A stretch of DNA of 29,453 nt from Sanguinoderma infundibulare (lineage: Eukaryota; Basidiomycota; Agaricomycetes; Polyporales; Polyporaceae), in NCBI GenBank assembly GCA_032821775.1, contig JAVLRN010000037.1, positions 1-29,453 of the forward strand. The letters run 5' to 3'. Positions 15,101 through 23,789 of this stretch are shown in pieces (the first letter of the stretch is position 1; every line of letters starts with the position of its first letter). The notes beneath the pieces were generated by a model. The model was not told the origin of the DNA. It worked only from the letters and a program-made list of their open reading frames with translations, and searched no databases. Both the position numbers and the translations under genes were made by a program.

Positions 15101-16164
15101 TAATTAACCCTGGCCTAATTCAAATTTCACCATATGCTGGAACCTCCTCATCGTTTTAAGTACTAACCTTATTTCTAAGGTAGTAAAAATCTTAAAGCTT
15201 GGACAATCAGCAGGAAACCAAATTTTACTTATGGTAATTATTAAATTAGGATCCTCAGAGACTACACGTGAAATAGTATAAGGTCAGTTAAATTTTTTAT
15301 TTGATTACTTTATATTAAAGATATAGTCCAAATTTTTTAATATAGTTGGGTTTCTTTTTAAAAATATCAGATTATAATAGTGAATTTATTTATTTAAGTT
15401 TTATTGCTTTATCTAAAGGAACAGTTGTTAATTTAAGAAGTAAAGGACCTAAAACTCTTCCAGCACCAGAATTAACTGATTATCAAAAAGAAGTCATATT
15501 TGGTTCAATGTTAGGGGATTTAACAGCAGAAAAACCTCATTTAAATGGTAATACAAGATTAAGATTTTATATGTCTTTAAAGAACAAAGATTTTATTTAT
15601 CATTTGTATTCAATATTTAAACCTTATGTTAAAACAGACCCTAAAATTTATAACAGAAAATTAAATAAGTTAACTAAAGATTTACATATGGATATAGGTT
15701 TTAGTACTTTAAAATATCCAATGTTTAATTGGGTTAATGAAGAATTTTATGTTAAATTAAATAATAAAAACATTAAAATTGTGCCTAAAAATAGTTCCGA
15801 TAGATTAACCGCTATTTCATTAGCCTTCTGGATCATGGATGATGGATCCTTTAATAAAGCTAAAGGTAATTTAGTTCTTTGTACTGATTCTTACTCTAAG
15901 GAAGATGTGTTATACTTAATTTCAATATTAGAAAATAAGTTCAACTTATCTTGTGGATTGATTGAATATAAAAAAAACAGGTCTTATAGAATAAGAATTA
16001 ACAAATCATCATTACCTTATTTAATAGATTTAATCAAAGGTCATTTGATTCCTTCTATGCTTTATAAAATAGGTCTTTAATCAAACGCTTAAATTTAACT
16101 GTTATAATTTTTATTTTAAATTAGATTTAAAGATAATTTCAACTATATTAATTACTAAAATTAG
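15101..16164 (+). other. Group I intron 1 of nad1
   Basis: Core elements are visible in order: P-like CATATGCTGGAACCTCC (about 15130), Q-like GGACAATCAGCAGGAAACC (about 15202), R-like CCTCAGAGACTACACG (about 15254) and S-like GATATAGTCC (about 15320). The final intron base is G (…AATTAG|TGG). The endonuclease ORF lies after the core. The core resembles those of nad1 intron 2 and cob introns 1-3, so these introns form one family. Confidence 0.88.
15346..16080 (+). CDS. LAGLIDADG homing endonuclease in nad1 intron 1
   Basis: The 244-residue frame is intact and free-standing, behind a TAG at 15343. It belongs to the LAGLIDADG_2 type: motif 1 is IFGSMLGDLTAEK (about residue 52) and motif 2 is AFWIMDDGSFNKAKG (about residue 161), each with its acidic residue. 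The N-terminal about 40 residues form a leader. No ATG precedes the first motif in frame. The first possible start is TTG at 15346, so a non-AUG start or another codon is used. The enzyme would cut intronless nad1 at the exon 1/exon 2 junction to spread the intron. It looks functional. Confidence 0.88.
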   Translation: MGFFLKISDYNSEFIYLSFIALSKGTVVNLRSKGPKTLPAPELTDYQKEVIFGSMLGDLTAEKPHLNGNTRLRFYMSLKNKDFIYHLYSIFKPYVKTDPKIYNRKLNKLTKDLHMDIGFSTLKYPMFNWVNEEFYVKLNNKNIKIVPKNSSDRLTAISLAFWIMDDGSFNKAKGNLVLCTDSYSKEDVLYLISILENKFNLSCGLIEYKKNRSYRIRINKSSLPYLIDLIKGHLIPSMLYKIGL

Positions 16165-16524
16165 TGGGGAATAATACCATTTGGTGAAGGTTTAACATTA
16201 TTTGATTTTCCTTTAGGAATTTTATATACTTTAGCTTTATCTTCTTTAGGTGTATATGGTGTATTATTTGCAGGATGGTCTGCTAATTCTAAATATGCAT
16301 TTTTAGGAAGTTTAAGATCTACAGCCGCAATGATAAGTTATGAGTTAATATTAAGTTCAGCAATATTAATTATCATCTTATTAACAGGATCCTTTAATTT
16401 TACTACTATAATAGAAAGTCAACAATCAGTATGGTTTATAATACCATTATTACCTATATTTATTATTTACTTTATCTCTATATTAGCTGAAACAAGTAGA
16501 ACACCGTTTGATTTACAAGAGGCT
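16165..16524 (+). CDS. nad1: NADH dehydrogenase subunit 1, exon 2
   Basis: Exon 2 encodes 120 residues of ND1: WGIIPFGEG, then GVLFAGWSANSKYAFLGSLRSTAAMISYELILSS (conserved quinone-chamber helices with the Glu of YEL), then FISILAETSRTPFDLQEA. It starts at TGG right after the intron-final G and ends at GCT in DLQEA|ESELVAG, a site where fungal nad1 often has an intron. The last base is U, as group I requires. The four codons after it (AAG TTA TCC AGC TAA) are intron. Confidence 0.94.
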
Positions 16525-17850
16525 AAGTTATCCAGCTAAACTTAATAACTCGGCCTCTATAAACTTTGCTGTATGCTGGAAACCCCTTATAGCTTTTGAT
16601 ACTAAACTTTGCCAGCATTTACATGGCTACACAGGTAAAATTTAGTAAAAATTCAAAAGATTGGGCAATCAGCAGGAAACCAAAAGATTAGTGTCCGCCG
16701 TTAATCTTATTAGGATCCTCAGAGACTACATGCGAAGATCTCAGTTAAATATAAATATAAATTAATTGAGATATGATATAGTCCAATCTTTATTGAAAAA
16801 TTAAGTAGTTTAATTAGTTAAATTACTCTTAAAAAAGTACCTGGCCTAGTGCCGTACTGATAAAAGGGGTTGCTTACTAATTTTTTTTAGGGAGTTCAAA
16901 CAAAAATTAATTATTATTTGTATGTTATTTTTTTATTTAAACTTTTTTTTTAAGTGCAACATTGACTTTAATTGTTTTAACCTATATCATTTTTCTGCTA
17001 TATTACCTATAAAAATCTATAAAGATCTTAAAAATCCGGAGAGTTTTAAAAAAGAACTAACAAAAGTTGGAGGTGTTTATGGTTTTGTAAATTTAATAGA
17101 TGGAAAACAATACATAGGTTCTAGCATAAATCTATATGAAAGATTAACTGATCACTTAAGAGGAGTTAGTTCTAACATTAGATTGCAGAGAAGTATAAAC
17201 AAATGGGGTTTGAGTAATTTTACTTTTGCAATTTATTATATTCATAATGACCCTGCTGTTATTTTAACTGATGTTGAAACAGAAGTAATTAAGAGTTTTC
17301 TTTTTAAAAAATTATACAATTTTAAAAAAGAAGCTAAATCTATGTTAGGATACAAACATACGGCTGAAGCTATAGCCAAAATGAAAAAAAGATTGGCTGA
17401 TAAAACCAATCATCCTATGTTCGGTAAAAAAACATCAATCAAAAACTATTAATTCAATGAAAAAATTTGGGAAATTAAATCCTATGTTTGATAAAACACA
17501 TAGCACTGAATCCAAATTAAAAATATCTTTAGCTTTAAGTAAAACACCTTTAGGCTTATATGATAAAGATAATAATTTAATTAAAACATTTGTTAATCAA
17601 GTAGAATTAGCTGCCGAATTTGGTGTGTTTAAAACTACTATTTCTAGGTATATAAAATCAGGTAAATTATTTAAAAAAAAATATTATATAAAAAAACTAG
17701 AAAAAAAATAATTATTAAAATAAATTTAGATTTCTTAAAAAAAACTAATAAGTTATTAATAACTTTCAAACACTTCTACTAATTTAGTTTAATTTAATTT
17801 AATTTAATTTAAAAAATTAGTATTGTAGTACCTTTTTAAAGTAAAGTTTG
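16525..17850 (+). other. Group I intron 2 of nad1
   Basis: The core shows GTATGCTGGAAACCCCTTATAGC (about 16571), GGGCAATCAGCAGGAAACC (about 16663), CCTCAGAGACTACATGCG (about 16717) and GATATAGTCC (about 16786). The GIY-YIG ORF follows the core. The intron ends in G (…GTTTG|GAG). A tandem TTTAA array sits at about 17785-17812. Confidence 0.86.
16922..17711 (+). pseudogene. GIY-YIG homing endonuclease in nad1 intron 2, frameshifted
   Basis: The first frame (16922-17452) holds the nuclease domain: GGVYGFVNLIDGKQYIGSS, a GVY variant of GIY, then YERLTDHLRG with the catalytic Arg region, and a Glu in DVETEVIKSF. YNFKKEAKSMLGYKHTAEAI leads to NUMOD3-type DNA-binding repeats (HPMFGK). One extra A in the run of seven at 17426-17432 breaks the frame. 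The downstream frame continues without stops (HQSKTINSMKKFGKLNPMFDKTHS) through a NUMOD1-like end (VELAAEFGVFKTTISRYIKSGK) to TAA at 17711. As written, the protein loses the DNA-binding tail. It may be a recent mutation or a sequencing error. Confidence 0.8.
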
Positions 17851-18210
17851 GAGAGTGAATTAGTAGCTGGTTTCTTCACTGAACACAGTTCTATTATTTT
17901 TGTGTTCTTTTTCTTAGCTGAATATTCATCTATAGTATTATTTAGTTGTATAACAGCTATTTTATTTTTAGGTGGTTATAATATGCCAAATTTAATAGTA
18001 AATGATACTTTCTTTAATATACAAAGTATTATTTTAGGTTTAAAAACATGCATATTCTGTTTTATGTTTGTTTGGTTCAGAGCGACATTACCTAGACTAA
18101 GATATGATCAACTTATTGAATTCTGTTGGTTAAATTTATTACCTGTGGTAGTAGCATTTATTATTTTAGTACCAAGTATTTTAGTAGCTTTTGATATAGC
18201 ACCATACTAA
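17851..18210 (+). CDS. nad1: NADH dehydrogenase subunit 1, exon 3
   Basis: Exon 3 encodes the last 119 residues of ND1: ESELVAGFFTEHSSIIFVFFFLAEYSSI (conserved Glu-rich quinone-channel segment), FVWFRATLPRLRYDQLIEFCWLNLLPVV, and the C-terminal helix. It begins at GAG right after the intron-final G; the TTG just before it is intron. It ends in TAA. CCCCCTTTTT lies 31 bases after the stop. Confidence 0.95.
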   Translation, partial: ESELVAGFFTEHSSIIFVFFFLAEYSSIVLFSCITAILFLGGYNMPNLIVNDTFFNIQSIILGLKTCIFCFMFVWFRATLPRLRYDQLIEFCWLNLLPVVVAFIILVPSILVAFDIAPY

Positions 18211-18309
18211 ATTAAAATTATTATTAAATAAATAATAATATCCCCCTTTTTATGATTTAAAAGAAAGTAGTTTAATTATATAATAAACCAATTTTTAAAA
18301 AAAATTAAA

Positions 18310-18380
18310 AAGCCTATAATTTAAAGGTAGAATAATTTCTTGATAAGGAATATGTAGAAGTTCGATTCTTCTTGGGCTTA
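18310..18380 (+). tRNA. trnI: tRNA-Ile (GAU)
   Basis: The acceptor AAGCCTA pairs with TGGGCTT (one U:G). The anticodon loop TTGATAA gives GAU. The T arm is AGAAG-TTCGATT-CTTCT. It lies between nad1 and cob. Confidence 0.92.
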
Positions 18381-18752
18381 AATTATATTTTTTATAAAAT
18401 TAAATCTTTCATTTGTTATTTGTCATTTGTTATTCGTTACAGTGTTATAAAATTCAAACAATTTCTTAGCAAAAGTTTAAATTTTATAATTAAATGAAAA
18501 AAAAAATAAAATAATAATTTAAGAAAATAAGGGTGTGTAAGTATATAAATAATAAAATATATTTATTAACAATCATATAAATGAATGATGTTTATAAAGA
18601 AAAGTTAAACATTCAAAAATTATCCTTTAATATCTTAATACAATAATGTATATGTTTATTATATTTTTAATTTATAGTATTAATGTTTATTTATATTAAT
18701 TTAAAAATAATAATAATAATATATCTTTTCAAAAAAAATAAAAAAAAAATTA
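18381..18752. other. Spacer trnI-cob, no gene seen
   Basis: The 372 bases are AT-rich. Near 18408-18440 a short imperfect tandem repeat of CATTTGTTATT-like units is seen. A (TAA)n run lies at about 18708-18722. No ORF or tRNA is evident. Confidence 0.55.
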
Positions 18753-19037
18753 GTGAGAAGTTTAAAATCGCAAACATTACTTAGACTTGTAAATTCATAT
18801 TTAATAGATTCACCTGAACCTGCTAATCTTTCTTATTTATGGAATTTTGGTTCTTTATTAGGAGTATGTTTAGTGTTACAAATATTAACAGGAATTTTCT
18901 TAGCAATGCATTATCAACCACATGTGGATTTTGCATTTAATTCAGTGGAACATATAATGAGAGATGTTAATAATGGTTGGGCTATAAGATATACACATGC
19001 AAATGTTGCATCATTCTTCTTTATATTTGTATATGCT
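18753..19037 (+). CDS. cob: Apocytochrome b, exon 1 (GTG start)
   Basis: Exon 1 encodes residues 1-95 of cytochrome b, the haem-binding and quinone-site subunit of complex III. It shows [40 protein letters not shown] and the haem ligand region [17 protein letters not shown]. The start is GTG at 18753: no ATG is in frame upstream, and the protein aligns from this codon with the usual fungal MRLLKSHP-type N-terminus. ATA at 18738 is the only other candidate. The exon end after GCT (FVYA|HIARG) keeps frame, has terminal U, and is followed by an intron that ends in G. A boundary a few bases away cannot be excluded. The intron ORF continues this frame. Confidence 0.9.
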
Positions 19038-20408
19038 CTATTTTATAAAATTATACTTAGCGATATACTATTTTATTCTAAAAACAAAATTATTAATCTT
19101 TGTAAATTACCTTTTTATTGTTACCTACTATTTAAAAAAGTTATTTCAGATACCTTTTTAAATTTATTTGGCTTTGGTGGTATTTCTAGTTTAGGTAACT
19201 TGGATTCTAAAGATACAGATCACAAATTTTTTCAATGGTTTGTAGGATTTACGGATGCCGAAGGGACATTCTTAATACAGACAAAAAATAAAAGTGAAGT
19301 AAATTTTAGTTTTAAAATTACTCTTCATATTGATGATTCTGCGGTTTTATATAAAATTAAAGAAAAATTAGGTATAGGAGTTGTTTCTATCAAAGGTAAT
19401 ACTTGTACTTTTGCTGTTCATTCTTTTCAACTTATAGTTGATGCATTACTACCTATATTTAATAAATACCCTTTAATGACACATAAACAATTAGATTATA
19501 GAGATTGGAGAATAGCAGTTTTATTGAAAAAAAACTCTGCAATCTCCAATAGAAAAACTATTACTATAGCTCCTGAAACTTTCAATAAAATAGTTAAAAT
19601 TAAAGAAAGTATGAATAGCAATAGAACTAATTTTTATGGTTATAATATATCTTATTCATTGATTTCTAAGTATTGGTTATTAGGCTTTGTGGAAGGGGAT
19701 GGTTCTTTCCATTTTACTAATAATAGAGCTATCTTTTCAATTACTCAAAAGGATAGACAAGTACTAGAAGCTATATCTATCTTTTTACAAAATATTCCAA
19801 GACAAACTATTTTTAATGGGTTATTTTTAGGTCCTCAGCCTAATTGTATTATTGCGGGAAAAAATAATAATACTGCTTATCAATTAACTATCTCTGATAC
19901 AGATGTTCTTTTTCAATATATTTTCCCTTTTTTTAAAGATTTACCCTTTTTAAGTAGAAAAGAGGTAGATTTTAAAATTTGGAGTGTAGGCCTATTTTTA
20001 ATAATACATGGTTATTCTAAAATCCCTACTGGGAAAGATATTCTATTAAAATTAGGTAATAATATGAATTCTAAGAGATATTTCTCAAATATGATTGATA
20101 TCCTAGATACAGCTGAAATAAATGCTCTTTTTGAAATAGAACCACCATTTAATATCTTTTCTAAAAAAAGCCATTTTGCATTGGCTAAAGAATATGCCAT
20201 TGCACAAAGAAGCAGAAAAGGTTATAATTTACATATTTACAAAGATGGGGAAGAAATACCTGGTTCTCCATTTAATAGTTACAGACAAGGAGGTAAAGCT
20301 ATTGGCTTAGTCTCTGTATCTAGTATAAAAAATTATATTGATACTGGAAGGGTATTTAAAGATAATTATACATTTTATTCTTCTCCTATTAATAAAAAAA
20401 AGTTTTAA
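19038..20408 (+). CDS. LAGLIDADG homing endonuclease fused to cob exon 1, with NUMOD-like tail
   Basis: The frame runs on from cob exon 1 without UGA or frameshift and ends in TAA, making a 551-residue fusion. The intron part has about 456 residues. A hydrophobic linker comes first, then LAGLIDADG_1 motif 1 ([12 protein letters not shown], about 162-173), motif 2 ([12 protein letters not shown], about 308-319), both with their acidic residue. The C-terminal 65 residues ([12 protein letters not shown]..., [27 protein letters not shown]) resemble the NUMOD1 helix-turn-helix module that adds DNA contacts. The active protein is probably released by proteolysis of the fusion, as known for related intron proteins. 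It may act as endonuclease and maturase. It is the most intact LAGLIDADG_1 gene here. Confidence 0.9.
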   Translation, partial: LFYKIILSDILFYSKNKIINLCKLPFYCYLLFKKVISDTFLNLFGFGGISSLGNLDSKDTDHKFFQWFVGFTDAEGTFLIQTKNKSEVNFSFKITLHIDDSAVLYKIKEKLGIGVVSIKGNTCTFAVHSFQLIVDALLPIFNKYPLMTHKQLDYRDWRIAVLLKKNSAISNRKTITIAPETFNKIVKIKESMNSNRTNFYGYNISYSLISKYWLLGFVEGDGSFHFTNNRAIFSITQKDRQVLEAISIFLQNIPRQTIFNGLFLGPQPNCIIAGKNNNTAYQLTISDTDVLFQYIFPFFKDLPFLSRKEVDFKIWSVGLFLIIHGYSKIPTGKDILLKLGNNMNSKRYFSNMIDILDTAEINALFEIEPPFNIFSKKSHFALAKEYAIAQRSRKGYNLHIYKDGEEIPGSPFNSYRQGGKAIGLVSVSSIKNYIDTGRVFKDNYTFYSSPINKKKF

Positions 20409-20906
20409 CTTAGAACTAAAAATAGTATAATTGTAATTAAATAAATTATATGGGCTTGTTTATATTAATTCCTACTAAATTTTGTAAACAGTAATTAGCT
20501 ATATGCTGGGAACTCTTTAGAGCTTTCAATACTAATATAAAATTAGTTATACGTTTAATTTTATAAAGTTAAAATTTGAAAGATTAGACAATCAGCAGGG
20601 AAGTTTCGACCTTTAATACATCTAAACTACTTATTTAAAGCCCTTTTTATTTTGGGTTTGTAGTTTGGAAAATGGTATTAATTTAAACCCCTCAACGACT
20701 AAACGCTAATAATCTATAAATAAAGTTAATTATGTAAGATAGTAGTTTAAATTAAAGTTATTTTAGATAAAGATATAGTCTGACCTTAACTGAGAAGTTA
20801 AGAAGTAATCTTAGCTATTAATCGTACTATGGTACAAGGCGGATTACTTTTGAAATTATATTGTACAGGATATATTGTACTTATAGTATTCAAATAACAT
20901 TTATTG
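19038..20906 (+). other. Group I intron 1 of cob
   Basis: The fused endonuclease frame comes first and the core follows it: ATATGCTGGGAACTCTTTAGAGC (about 20501), AGACAATCAGCAGGGAAG (about 20585), CTCAACGACTAAACGC (about 20692) and GATATAGTCTGACC (about 20771). The intron ends …TTATTG|CAT. Its layout (ORF before core) differs from cob introns 2 and 3, where the ORF follows the core. Confidence 0.85.
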
Positions 20907-21221
20907 CATATAGCAAGAGGATTATATTACGGATCATATAAATCACCAAGAGTATTATTATGGTCTATAGGTGTTATTATCCTAATAGTAATGATGGCTA
21001 CAGGGTTCCTGGGTTATGTATTACCTTATGGTCAAATGTCGCTGTGGGGTGCTACAGTAATTACAAATTTATTAAGTGCTATTCCAGTATTTGGACAAGA
21101 TTTAGTAGAGTTAATCTGGGGAGGTTTTAGTGTAAGTAATGCTACATTAAATAGATTCTTTTCATTACATTACTTATTACCTTTCTTATTAGCTGCTTTA
21201 GTTGTAGCACATTTAATTGCT
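20907..21221 (+). CDS. cob: Apocytochrome b, exon 2
   Basis: Exon 2 encodes 105 residues: [15 protein letters not shown] (opening His is a haem ligand), the Qo-site helix [25 protein letters not shown], and [23 protein letters not shown] with the second pair of haem ligands. It ends at GCT before CAAATGTAG, which is intron. The next residues in the protein are [11 protein letters not shown] from exon 3. The TTG at 20904 belongs to the intron because the intron should end in G. Confidence 0.93.
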
Positions 21222-22155
21222 CAAATGTAGGGCCTTTATATTAGATATAATATAATTAGAATCAAGCTATATGCTGGAAACTCCTAAAGGCTTAAATACC
21301 TTAATGGTAACAATTTTAAGTATGCTACAATGGACAATCAGCAGGAAACCTAATATAATTTTTATAAAAAGAGTAGGGTCCTCAGAGACTACACGCTTGA
21401 CACCTTACTTAAATAAGGTGATAATATAGTCCAAACTATACTGAAAGTTATAGTAATTATTGCATAAACCTATATTAACTATAACTAGATTATTTCATAT
21501 CAGTCACTCTGTAAAAAGAATTAATAAAGATGAAAGATCTCAATTTAAATTAGATCCTTATTTAAAACAAGTATTAAAAGGAAATATTCTTGGGGATGTA
21601 CATATGAGAAGATTTTTTGAAAGAGCTAATGTAAGAATTATTTTTAGACAGGGTTCTATAAATGCTTCATATTTATTACATTTATATTATTTAATCCAAG
21701 AATTTGTGTTAACTACTCCTTCAGTTTCAATAGTTACTGATAAAAACACAGGAAAAGTTATATATAATATAAGTTTTTCTACTTTATCTCTTCCTTGTTT
21801 TAATGAATTATATGAAATTTTTTATTTTGAAGGAAAAAATAATTCCAAATAACATAGCAGACCTTTTAACACCAGTTAGTTTAGCTTACTGGATTATGGA
21901 TGATGGGGGGTTTTACCGGTTCCGGTTTAAAATTATATACTAATTCCTTTTCTTTGGTAGAATTAAATCTATTAATTAAAGCGTTAGATAAAAATTTTTC
22001 TATCAAAGCTACAATAAATATTTCTAAAAAAGAAAAGTCACAGTATAGCTTATATATTTCAAAAAAATCAATTGTCTTTAGTTAAATATTTAGTTATAGA
22101 ACATATGCATCAAGATATGTCATATAAATTAAATATAGATTAGCAATAAAACATG
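21222..22155 (+). other. Group I intron 2 of cob
   Basis: The core has TATATGCTGGAAACTCCTAA (21268), GGACAATCAGCAGGAAACC (about 21333), CCTCAGAGACTACACGC (about 21379) and AATATAGTCC (about 21423). The intron ends …ACATG|CTA. Bases 21267-21353 are identical to 22426-22512 in cob intron 3. Confidence 0.88.
21460..22143 (+). pseudogene. LAGLIDADG_2 endonuclease in cob intron 2, three frameshifts
   Basis: The pieces are clear in three frames. First is VLKGNILGDVHMRRFF (motif 1), then after the run of six A (21834-21839) a frame with NNIADLLTPVSLAYWIMDDGG (motif 2), then after the run of six G (21905-21910) GGFTGSGLKLYTNSF, and after the run of seven A (22061-22067) a frame reading KYLVIEHMHQDMSYKLNID to TAG at 22141. 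In each case one base fewer in the run restores the frame. Without these indels this would be a normal enzyme of about 228 residues, paralogous to the one in cob intron 3. No ATG opens it; the first start is TTG at 21460. Decay or homopolymer error are both possible. Confidence 0.8.
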
Positions 22156-22375
22156 CTACATACACATGGTTCAAATAATCCTAATGGAATATCAGGAAGT
22201 GGTGATAGATATGCATTCCATCCATACTTTATATTTAAAGATTTAGTTACTATATTATTCTTCTTCTTAGTATTAAGTATTATGGTATTCTATTACCCTA
22301 ATTTCTTAGGACATAGTGATAATTATATAGCAGCTAATCCAATGCAAACACCAGCATCTATTGTACCAGAATGGT
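22156..22375 (+). CDS. cob: Apocytochrome b, exon 3
   Basis: Exon 3 encodes [32 protein letters not shown], a membrane helix, and [24 protein letters not shown] plus the first base of Tyr. The PEWY Qo-site motif is split by the intron: GAA TGG T | AT. The cut after T gives a U-ending exon and lets the intron end in G at 23397. The ATG at 22153 is intron sequence. Confidence 0.93.
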
Positions 22376-23397
22376 ATTAAAATAGATGCCATGCTTAAGA
22401 GAAATCTTATGAAAAATTAACTTTACTATATGCTGGAAACTCCTAAAGGCTTAAATACCTTAATGGTAACAATTTTAAGTATGCTACAATGGACAATCAG
22501 CAGGAAACCTAACTATTAATATGCCGTCCGGGCCAGGAGTAGGATCCTCAGAGACTACACGTAAAGCTCCTTATTTAAAATTTTATATAAAAATTATTCA
22601 TTAATTAAGGATGAAGATATAGTCCAGCCATTATTTAAAGATAATGGATAATATAATTATTGTATAAAGTGGTCTGATAACTTCTATAAGTTTAGAATGT
22701 ACGCAAAATTATTCCACTATACCTACTAAAAGACTTTCAAAATTTGAAAGATCGAAAATAACTATTGAATATCCTTTTAATGAAATTATAGTAGGATTAT
22801 TACTAGGTGATGGTCATATTCAAAAAAGATCGTTAAACGGTAATTCTAGGTTTTTTTATACACAAAGTAGTTTAAGATTACATCATCTTAATTATTTTAA
22901 TCATGTATTAGAGTTATTTAAACCTTACTTATCTAAAGATTTTATTCTTAAAGAAAGATTTTTTACAGATAAGAAAAGTAATAATAAATATAGTTCAGTT
23001 CAATTTGCTACATTATCACTTCCTTGTTTTAATTTTTATAAAAACCTATTTTATAATTCAGGTCATTTAAAAATAGTTCCTTCTAATATACAAAATTTAC
23101 TTACTCCTAGAGGTTTAGCTTACTGGATAATGGATGACGGTTCTATTCAAAATAAGGGTTTACATTTAAATACTTATGGTTTTACTCTACAAGATATTTT
23201 ATTATTAAAACATACTTTAGAAAACATGTTTGGAGTAAATTCTTTAAAATGTACAATTCATAAACACAAAAAAGGAGAAAGAATTTATATTTGGGAAGAA
23301 AGCATGGATTTGATAAGAAACAATATCTCTCAGTTTATGCATAAAGATATGTACTACAAAATAAACTCAGATAAATTACAGTAAATATATTTAAATG
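22376..23397 (+). other. Group I intron 3 of cob
   Basis: The core has TATATGCTGGAAACTCCTAA (22427), GGACAATCAGCAGGAAACC (about 22492), CCTCAGAGACTACACG (about 22546) and GATATAGTCC (about 22616). It shares 87 identical bases with cob intron 2. It ends …TTAAATG|AT. A GC-rich insert (GCCGTCCGGGCC) at about 22522 is unusual for this genome. Confidence 0.88.
22668..23384 (+). CDS. LAGLIDADG_2 homing endonuclease in cob intron 3 (no AUG start)
   Basis: The frame is open from 22668, just after a TAA, to TAA at 23384, about 238 codons, with no frameshift. Motif 1 is IVGLLLGDGHIQKRS (about 22788) and motif 2 is LAYWIMDDGSIQNKG (23116 on), both with acidic residues. The middle has TLSLPCFNFYKNLF, the usual helix between the domains. 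The first ATG in frame is at 23130 inside motif 2, which would remove half the enzyme. So initiation must be at a non-AUG codon (CTG 22674 or ATA 22677 are candidates). Paralogous to the broken gene in intron 2. It looks functional. Confidence 0.85.
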   Translation, partial: SGLITSISLECTQNYSTIPTKRLSKFERSKITIEYPFNEIIVGLLLGDGHIQKRSLNGNSRFFYTQSSLRLHHLNYFNHVLELFKPYLSKDFILKERFFTDKKSNNKYSSVQFATLSLPCFNFYKNLFYNSGHLKIVPSNIQNLLTPRGLAYWIMDDGSIQNKGLHLNTYGFTLQDILLLKHTLENMFGVNSLKCTIHKHKKGERIYIWEESMDLIRNNISQFMHKDMYYKINSDKLQ

Positions 23398-23741
23398 ATC
23401 TATTACCATTCTATGCTATTTTAAGATCAATTCCAAATAAATTATTAGGAGTGGTAGCTATGTTTGGTTCTTTATTAATATTATTAGTATTACCTTACAC
23501 AGATTTATCTAGAGTTAGAGGGTCTGCGTTTAGACCTTTAATGAAATTTGCATTCTGGTTATTTGTAGTCGATTTCATTATTTTAATGTGGATCGGTTCT
23601 CAACATCCAAATAGTCCTTATGTTGAAATTGGTCAAATAGCTACGGCATTCTATTTTGCTTGGTTCTTATTAATTGTACCGGCTGCTGGTTTAATAGAAA
23701 ATACTTTATTCGATTTAGCAACTTTTTCTAATAATATTTAA
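23398..23741 (+). CDS. cob: Apocytochrome b, exon 4
   Basis: Exon 4 completes Tyr and encodes [32 protein letters not shown], then [47 protein letters not shown], the last helices of cytochrome b. It ends [10 protein letters not shown] and TAA. Full-length COB is 387 residues, normal for fungi. Unlike other core genes, the C5 motif is not close to its stop; a plasmid-derived copy begins about 50 bases downstream instead. Confidence 0.95.
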
Positions 23742-23789
23742 TTTAATGTTTCCAAATAAGAATTTGGAAGGTCGGACCTCTACCTGAGA

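Noticed and set aside
20012..20200. - strand ORF opposite the cob intron 1 endonuclease
   Set aside because: Shadow of an intact, well-supported coding frame.
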